Origin: Acidobacteriaceae bacterium UBA1795
Lineage (GTDB): Bacteria; Acidobacteriota; Terriglobia; Terriglobales; Acidobacteriaceae
Direction: 5' to 3'
Length of the DNA stretch: 7,729 bases
Assembly: GCA_002314435.1 (NCBI GenBank)
Contig: DCFV01000192.1
Coordinates: 2,819-10,547 of the forward strand
Part shown: positions 1 through 4,758 of the stretch, in pieces
How positions within the stretch are numbered: position 1 is the stretch's first letter
Layout: the number at the start of each line of letters is the position of its first letter
Made by a program: the position numbers and the translations under genes
The notes under the pieces: generated by a model
The model's database searches: none
Told to the model about the DNA's origin: nothing
The model's input: the letters and a program-made list of their open reading frames with translations, nothing else

Positions 1-561
<561 letters not shown>

Positions 562-581
562 CCGCGATCGCTTTCACAACC

Positions 582-610
582 AGGCCCCGAGTGCCACGCG
601 CTCGGGGCCT
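582..610 (+). terminator. Intrinsic terminator of lon
   Basis: A perfect 10-bp inverted repeat, AGGCCCCGAG (582-591) and CTCGGGGCCT (601-610), encloses a 9-nt loop. It is followed by a T-rich tract (TTCCATTTTC, 611-620). It begins 20 nt after the lon stop codon, as expected for a Rho-independent terminator. The U-tract is interrupted by CCA, so termination may be incomplete. The hairpin separates lon from the downstream MATE gene, which then has only about 38 bp for its own promoter. Confidence 0.85.
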
Positions 611-635
611 TTCCATTTTCCCTCACGCAGCCACG

Positions 636-641
636 TACAAT
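636..641 (+). promoter_or_regulatory. Candidate -10 box (TACAAT) for a leaderless MATE transcript
   Basis: TACAAT differs from the TATAAT consensus at one position and ends 7 nt before the ATG at 649. Transcription from this box would start at or next to the A of the start codon. No Shine-Dalgarno sequence precedes the ATG (the bases are TCGACGCA), which fits a leaderless message. The -35 side overlaps the T-tract after the lon terminator and has no good TTGACA match. The box is seen directly; the promoter is inferred. Confidence 0.35.
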
Positions 642-648
642 CGACGCA

Positions 649-1971
649 ATGGCCTACTGGTACCGGCGCGTTTTTGTGCTGGCGATTCCCCTCATCCTTT
701 CCAACATGACGCAGCCGCTGCTCTCCACAGTGGACACGGTACTCTCTGGTCACTTGCCGGGTGCGGCGGCGCTGGGCGGCGTGGCCATGGGCGGAATTTT
801 CTTCAACGGCGTCTTCTGGACCTTCGGCTTTTTGCGCATGGGAACCACGGGCCTCGTGGCGCAGGCCTATGGGGCGCGCGATACGCACGCTCTGCGGCTG
901 CACCTGGTCCGCGCCATGTTGATTGCGTTCCTGATTGGCTCGGTCATCCTCGTGCTGCAAGGTCCTCTCATCGCTGGCGCAATCGCGCTGCTGGGCGCGA
1001 GTGCCGAGGTGCGCGCCAATGCACTGCTCTACTGCCACATTCGCATCTGGTCGGCCCCCGCGGCGCTGGCCAGCTACGTCATCCTCGGCGACCTGCTGGG
1101 GCGGCAGCGCGCGCGAACGGCACTTGCGCTGCAAGCTGCCATCAATGTCGTCAATGTGGCCGTTGCGCTTGTGCTGGTTCTGCGGCTGCACTGGGGCGTA
1201 GCCGGCATCGCTACTGCAACCCTCGTGGCCGACTGGACCGGCTGCCTTCTGGGCCTTTTGCTGACGCGCCATACGGTCGCGCGCGGGACTGCTCCGCTCG
1301 AGTGGCATGAGATTGCCCACGCGCCTAGCTTGCGGCATCTGTTCGCACTCAACCGCGACATCCTTCTGCGCACCGCGGGGCTGGTGCTGGCCTATGCATG
1401 GTTCACGCGCACAGGCGCGCGCGCTGGCGATGCAGTGCTGGCAGCCAACGCCGTACTGATGAACCTGCACCTGCTTGCTTCCTACGGCCTCGACGGCTTC
1501 GCCAATGCCACCGAGGCACTGGTGGGCGAGGCGATCGGTGCACAGCGCCGCGCCGATTTCCACGCCGTGCTGCGCGCCTCCACCACCGCGTCCTTCCTGG
1601 TTGCAGGAACCATGGCGCTCGTCTATCTGGTATGCGGACATGCGCTCATCGGCCTCTATACCAATCAGGCCGGGGTCGGCACGCTGGCCGTGCAATTTCT
1701 GCCCTGGGTCGTGGCGCTGCCGGTGGTTTCCGTGTGGGGCTTTCAGCTGGACGGCGTCTTCATCGGCGCAACGCGCGCCCGCGACCTGCGCAACAGCATG
1801 CTGCTTTCCGTGGGCGTCTTTCTTTTGCTCGCTGTCGGCTTCGAGCGATTCATTGGCAATCACGGCCTTTGGGCGGCGTTCTGCCTCTTTAACGCGATGC
1901 GCGGCCTCACGCTGGGCATGCGCCTCAAGCGCCTTGAGCAAGCCTTCGCCAAGCCCGCTCCTGTATCCTGA
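649..1971 (+). CDS. MATE family multidrug/organic cation efflux pump, DinF-like subgroup
   Basis: This 440-residue inner-membrane protein of about 12 hydrophobic segments is predicted to export cationic drugs or other organic compounds in exchange for Na+ or H+. Length and hydrophobicity match the MATE family. The N-terminus (LAIPLILSNMTQPLLSTVDT, residues 11-30) and the segment FLRMGTTGLVAQAYGA (61-76) are typical of the DinF branch. So are DGFANATEALVGEAIGA in the second half (282-298) and LDGVFIGATRAR (367-378). Repeats of about 210-220 residues form the two expected six-helix halves, with a hydrophilic linker near 208-235. The ATG at 649 begins exactly at the family N-terminus. There is no ribosome binding site, and a -10-like box sits 7 nt upstream, so the message may be leaderless. 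engB starts 14 nt after the stop and is probably cotranscribed. There is no LexA box that I can see, so SOS control, as for E. coli dinF, is not supported. The substrate is unknown. Confidence 0.92.
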   Translation: MAYWYRRVFVLAIPLILSNMTQPLLSTVDTVLSGHLPGAAALGGVAMGGIFFNGVFWTFGFLRMGTTGLVAQAYGARDTHALRLHLVRAMLIAFLIGSVILVLQGPLIAGAIALLGASAEVRANALLYCHIRIWSAPAALASYVILGDLLGRQRARTALALQAAINVVNVAVALVLVLRLHWGVAGIATATLVADWTGCLLGLLLTRHTVARGTAPLEWHEIAHAPSLRHLFALNRDILLRTAGLVLAYAWFTRTGARAGDAVLAANAVLMNLHLLASYGLDGFANATEALVGEAIGAQRRADFHAVLRASTTASFLVAGTMALVYLVCGHALIGLYTNQAGVGTLAVQFLPWVVALPVVSVWGFQLDGVFIGATRARDLRNSMLLSVGVFLLLAVGFERFIGNHGLWAAFCLFNAMRGLTLGMRLKRLEQAFAKPAPVS

Positions 1972-1985
1972 ACAGGCTGCCAACT

Positions 1986-2579
1986 ATGCGCTATTCAGCC
2001 CAATTTTTGTTATCCGCCCTCGCCGCCGAGCAGTTTCCGGCTCCCACGGTACCGGAGATCGCTTTTCTTGGCCGCTCCAATGTGGGCAAATCGAGTCTGC
2101 TGAACGCGCTGGTGGGTGACAAGGCCGCAAAGGTTTCGTCCACGCCGGGACGCACGCGGGCCATCAACTTCTTCGCGCTCCTCGATCAGCGGCAGCAGCG
2201 CAAACTGGTATTTGCGGACCTGCCGGGCTACGGCTACGCCAAGATTTCGAAATCGATCTCCGCGGGCTGGCCTGCGTTCATCGAGCCCTACCTGGCAGAG
2301 CGCGCCACGCTCGGCCTGTGCATTTGCCTGATCGACTCCAATGTTCCGCCGCAGCAGAGCGACCGCCAGTTGATCGACTGGCTGCGCGCCGCCGGGCGCA
2401 GTTTCGCCGTGGTGGCAACGAAGGTGGACCGGCTGAGCGGCAATGAGCGCACGCGCAATCTGGCCGCACTCAGAAAGGGCCTCGAACTGGATACGATTCT
2501 CGCTGTCTCCGCGAAGACGCGCAGCGGCATCAATGAGCTGTGGGCCCTCATCACAGAAGGCGAAGACCAAGCCGAGTAA
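1986..2579 (+). CDS. engB: Ribosome biogenesis GTP-binding protein EngB (YihA/YsxC)
   Basis: This 197-residue cytoplasmic TRAFAC-class GTPase is needed for late assembly of the 50S ribosomal subunit. All nucleotide-binding motifs are visible: G1 GRSNVGKSS (29-37), G2 region STPGRTRAINFF (52-63, with the conserved Thr of GRTR), G3 DLPGYGYAK (78-86), G4 TKVD (145-148) and G5 SAKT (175-178). Length is normal for the family (about 195-210). The start at ATG 1986 gives the usual short leader before the G domain; a weak AGG at 1974-1976 lies 9 nt upstream. It follows the MATE stop by 14 nt, so it is probably read through from that gene. Where many EngB proteins have an ARHxP-type motif after the strand ending in LID, this one has SNVP (118-121), an apparent lineage variation. 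The stop TAA (2577-2579) is 2 bp from the stop of the convergent minus-strand gene, leaving no room for a terminator between them. Confidence 0.95.
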   Translation: MRYSAQFLLSALAAEQFPAPTVPEIAFLGRSNVGKSSLLNALVGDKAAKVSSTPGRTRAINFFALLDQRQQRKLVFADLPGYGYAKISKSISAGWPAFIEPYLAERATLGLCICLIDSNVPPQQSDRQLIDWLRAAGRSFAVVATKVDRLSGNERTRNLAALRKGLELDTILAVSAKTRSGINELWALITEGEDQAE

Positions 2580-2581
2580 GA

Positions 2582-3322
2582 TCAGTCCGCAACCGTGTGG
2601 ACATCCACGGGCACACCGACTTCACCATCCTTGACCGCCTCTGCCACACGCGCAGCAAACTCCACTGCAACATGCGCCGGGCAGCGCACTACGCGCACGC
2701 CCATGGCCGCACGGCCGCAGTAGCGCGGCGACAGGCGCAGCCAGCGCAAGGCTACTCCATCCACAGGCAACAAGCAGGCGCGAGCAAGTAAATCGAGCTT
2801 CGGCATCCAAAGTGCCGGTGCCGCGCTTACGCGCCACTCCAGGCGCACCACGCCACTGCTCGGAGGCGCAACCTCCAACTGCTGCGAGCCTTGCGCCCAC
2901 GGATGCACGCCTGCCCGTAACAGATCCGGTTGCACGCCGCGCTCCCGCATCTCCTGCTCAACTGCATCGGGCGCAGCGCCCACACACACGGCCACCGTTG
3001 CATGCTTGCGTACTTCATTCTTGAGAATGCGTACAGCCTCGTCGAGCGAGGTAACGAGGAAGTCCACGATGCCCTCGCGGACGGCCTGCTTCTGTGCCGC
3101 TGGATCAGCCGTGGCTGCCAACGTCGCAGCACCAGCACTGTTGCTCGCAGCCATGAGCGCGCGGCCATCTTCATCGAGTTCGCCTGCATAGACGAGTGTG
3201 CCGCCAAGACCGAGTTCCGCCTGTGCGGCATCGGAGACATGCGCCATCAACGCCGCGTAGAACCGCTCCGCACGGCGCACAATCTCAATTGGTGCTGCAG
3301 GATTCTCTTTCTGAACCAGCAA
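2582..3322 (-). CDS. Urocanase Rossmann-domain-like protein of unknown function
   Basis: This is a 246-residue soluble protein with no signal peptide or membrane segment. Residues about 40-136 resemble the NAD-binding Rossmann-like part of urocanate hydratase (HutU). Matching elements are the AGAATL...D segment (64-73), SLDEAVRIL (92-100), a hydrophobic strand VAVCVGAAPDAV (110-121) and ERGVQPDLL (127-135). These correspond to urocanase DLDEAL..., SVGLLGNAAEV and RRGxxPDxV. Urocanase is about 550 residues, and its Gly-rich loop and catalytic C-terminal region are missing here, so hydratase activity is not expected. The C-terminal 100 residues are not recognised. The start is TTG at 3322-3320, supported by GGAGG 9 nt upstream; an in-frame TGA lies just beyond, so little extension is possible. 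It is the last gene of the minus-strand set, 46 nt after the small exported protein. The domain resemblance is from memory of the family and moderately sure; the function is unknown. Confidence 0.7.
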   Translation of the reverse strand: MLVQKENPAAPIEIVRRAERFYAALMAHVSDAAQAELGLGGTLVYAGELDEDGRALMAASNSAGAATLAATADPAAQKQAVREGIVDFLVTSLDEAVRILKNEVRKHATVAVCVGAAPDAVEQEMRERGVQPDLLRAGVHPWAQGSQQLEVAPPSSGVVRLEWRVSAAPALWMPKLDLLARACLLPVDGVALRWLRLSPRYCGRAAMGVRVVRCPAHVAVEFAARVAEAVKDGEVGVPVDVHTVAD

Positions 3323-3331
3323 GAAGCGCGA

Positions 3332-3336
3332 CCTCC
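3332..3336 (-). promoter_or_regulatory. Shine-Dalgarno GGAGG deciding a TTG start
   Basis: GGAGG on the minus strand lies 9 nt upstream of TTG at 3322-3320. The only other nearby in-frame candidate is the adjacent CTG, and an in-frame TGA closes the frame 18 nt upstream of the TTG. This supports the TTG as the start of the urocanase-like gene. Confidence 0.6.
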
Positions 3337-3368
3337 GCGATCAATCGTATGCGCAGCCTGGCCTCGGC

Positions 3369-3839
3369 TCAATCCCGGAAGCCGCGCTTGCGTACCAGCA
3401 GCACAAACTCGCCCGGCTTGACCTCAATCTTCAGATCGGCTGCACTGAGCGCTTTGCCACATTCGTTGGGGATCACCAGGCCCTGGGTAAGCACGTCAGC
3501 AAGCGGATACCAGGTTTCCTGCGAGCTGTCATGCTGACGCGCCACATCGCAGTTGACGTAGTACTCTATGCCATCGTCGTACGTGGCGCGGACGGACAGC
3601 ACGGTGGCTTCAGCGGGGATGGTGACCACGGCGGAACCATCATCGACCAGCTTCACCCATTCGAGACTGGTGGTGGAATGGTGGTTGATGTGCACCCGAA
3701 TGTTATCGGGCACCACCTTTGTGCCCGTCTTGCCGTCAAACACACGCACCGTAAAAGTCTTGGTCTTGTTTGCCTGCGCACAGAGAGTCGTGCAGACGGC
3801 TGCCAGCAGCATTATGGAGAGGATTCTTCGTCCAGGCAT
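3369..3839 (-). CDS. Small exported protein of unknown function in the secretin/pseudopilin operon
   Basis: This is a 156-residue protein that I do not recognise as a named family. The N-terminus is a clear signal peptide: MPGRRIL, then a hydrophobic core (SIMLLAAVCTTL), then a likely signal peptidase I site LCA|QA after residue 21. No good lipobox is present. The mature part, about 135 residues, is predicted beta-rich (TFTVRVFDG, IRVHINH, AVVTIPAEATVLSVRATYDDG) and is probably an Ig- or carboxypeptidase-regulatory-like sandwich in the periplasm or outside the cell. It has two cysteines (97 and 127), which could form a disulfide, and ends with EFVLLVRKR. The frame is open further upstream to 3986, but that part overlaps the preceding pseudopilin and reads as shadow. 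ATG 3839 has GAGGG 5 nt upstream and puts the signal peptide at the N-terminus. It lies 26 nt after pseudopilin 2, so it is probably cotranscribed and may be a partner, assembly factor or substrate of the secretin system. Confidence 0.8.
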   Translation of the reverse strand: MPGRRILSIMLLAAVCTTLCAQANKTKTFTVRVFDGKTGTKVVPDNIRVHINHHSTTSLEWVKLVDDGSAVVTIPAEATVLSVRATYDDGIEYYVNCDVARQHDSSQETWYPLADVLTQGLVIPNECGKALSAADLKIEVKPGEFVLLVRKRGFRD

Positions 3840-3844
3840 GCGGT

Positions 3845-3849
3845 CCCTC
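3845..3849 (-). promoter_or_regulatory. Shine-Dalgarno GAGGG for the small exported protein
   Basis: GAGGG on the minus strand ends 5 nt before ATG 3839. It selects this start over upstream in-frame ATGs that would overlap the pseudopilin gene and bury the signal peptide. Confidence 0.65.
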
Positions 3850-3865
3850 GCGTGCCCCGCCGGGT

Positions 3866-4267
3866 TTACCACTCGGAGTAGGGCCGATTGTCCGAACCGA
3901 CTTCCTGCGACCCGGAGTGGACATCGCTGATGCCCGGCTCGGTCTGATCCACCGAGGAATACGCGTCGCTGGTGTCGGTCATCCACGAGTCGGTGGTCTT
4001 CGTCATCGGGTCCTCGGGGATGCTCCGAAGGTAGCCGTCCTGGATCAGATCGTCAAGCGATTGCGGCGCCTTCTGCTTGTCCATGGTGTACGAATCGATG
4101 GCGGTGCGCAGCACACGCAGGTCCTCGCGCAGCACAGCTTCGCGCGCCGACTTGATGGCCGCAGTAAAGCGCGGAACCGCCAGCGCCGCCAGGATGCTGA
4201 TGATCGTCATTACGATGATCAGTTCCATGAGCGTAAACCCTGCTTCGTGTTTGCCGGTTCTGCGCAT
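3866..4267 (-). CDS. GspG-like type II secretion/type IV pilus-type pseudopilin (second of pair)
   Basis: This 133-residue pseudopilin has a 10-residue leader ending EAG, then FTLMELIIVM. That is a class III prepilin peptidase site with Gly10 at -1, Phe at +1 and Glu15 at +5. The hydrophobic N-terminal helix (11-31) continues into an amphipathic helix with AREAVLREDLRVLRTAIDSY (41-60), the pattern of major pseudopilins. A short C-terminal domain has IPEDPMTK (83-90), equivalent to the GspG IPxDPWG region, and ends DVHSGS...PYSEW (115-133). The mature protein should be membrane-inserted by Sec and then extracted into a periplasmic pseudopilus. ATG 4267 is 6 nt after the stop of pseudopilin 1. 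AGGGA overlaps that stop codon and sits only 3 nt from the ATG, which suggests translational coupling. It is a paralogue of the gene upstream, with the same closing motif. I cannot tell whether it acts as the major pseudopilin or in a minor role. Confidence 0.9.
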   Translation of the reverse strand: MRRTGKHEAGFTLMELIIVMTIISILAALAVPRFTAAIKSAREAVLREDLRVLRTAIDSYTMDKQKAPQSLDDLIQDGYLRSIPEDPMTKTTDSWMTDTSDAYSSVDQTEPGISDVHSGSQEVGSDNRPYSEW

Positions 4268-4273
4268 CGTTCC

Positions 4274-4747
4274 CTACCAGTCCGAATATTTCGTGCCGTC
4301 CAGGGCAGTACCCGTGGACTTGGAGTAAACGTCGAAGACGCTATCTCCGCTGAAGGAATCCGAGGTGGGATCGTCCTTCATGGAGCGCATACCCCACTCG
4401 GTGTTTCCGGTCACGGGGTCCACGGGAATACGCCGCAGGAATCGCACCTTCTTGCCCTGCACGTCCACACCCTTCACCAGCGTCTCGAGATCGGGCGGAT
4501 AGTTCTGGCTGTCCACCTTGGTCTGGAAGGCGCCGCGGTCGGCCGCATCCTTGTAGTGGTCGATGGCATCACGCATCTCCCACAGGTCGCGGCGCAATTC
4601 GCGTTCTTTCTCGCGCTTCACCTTGAAGCGCGCCACCGGAATCGCCGCCGTAGCGAGGATCGAAAGAATGGCCACGGTCACCAGCAGTTCAACCAGCGTG
4701 AGGCCGCGTTCGCCGCGCTTACGGCTTGGCCGTTTGAAGCTCGTCAT
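4274..4747 (-). CDS. GspG-like type II secretion/type IV pilus-type pseudopilin (first of pair)
   Basis: This 157-residue pseudopilin has a basic leader (MTSFKRPSRKRGERG) that ends at Gly15. The processed N-terminus is LTLVELLVTVAILSILATAA with Glu20 at +5, the prepilin peptidase and methylation signature. A strongly charged helix (FKVKREKERELRRDLWEMRDAIDHY, about 41-65) follows the membrane segment; I give it in parts because the boundary is approximate. The C-terminal domain contains YPPDLETLVKG (83-93) and RRIPVDPVTG (105-114), which match GspG. It ends DVYSKS...GTKYSDW (139-157), which resembles the end of the next gene's product. The start, ATG 4747, is 9 nt after the secretin stop, with AGGG overlapping that TAG and 7 nt from the ATG. 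Role: subunit of the periplasmic pseudopilus that pushes substrate through the secretin. No gene for the assembly ATPase or platform protein is in the window. Confidence 0.92.
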   Translation of the reverse strand: MTSFKRPSRKRGERGLTLVELLVTVAILSILATAAIPVARFKVKREKERELRRDLWEMRDAIDHYKDAADRGAFQTKVDSQNYPPDLETLVKGVDVQGKKVRFLRRIPVDPVTGNTEWGMRSMKDDPTSDSFSGDSVFDVYSKSTGTALDGTKYSDW

Positions 4748-4754
4748 CCCTGCA

Positions 4755-4758
4755 CCCT
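4755..4758 (-). promoter_or_regulatory. Shine-Dalgarno AGGG overlapping the secretin stop codon
   Basis: AGGG on the minus strand (4758 to 4755) shares its first two bases with the TAG stop of the secretin gene (4759 to 4757). It lies 7 nt before the ATG of pseudopilin 1. Ribosomes ending on the secretin would sit on this site, a usual layout for translational coupling. Confidence 0.55.

Noticed and set aside
574..1983. 469-codon open frame on the minus strand opposite the MATE gene
   Set aside because: It is the antisense shadow of a clear membrane transporter in high-GC DNA. Its product is a low-hydrophobicity mixture rich in Arg, Gln and His with no family pattern, and its start and end match no regulatory signals.
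1931..1985. Separate promoter for engB (TTGAGC at 1934 and TATCCT at 1964)
   Set aside because: The two boxes are 24 bp apart, too far for a normal sigma-70 promoter, and no better -35 lies at 16-18 bp. Readthrough from the MATE gene is simpler.
3840..3986. N-terminal extension of the small exported protein
   Set aside because: It overlaps the pseudopilin gene, reads as Arg-rich shadow sequence, and would bury the signal peptide. ATG 3839 has a good ribosome site.
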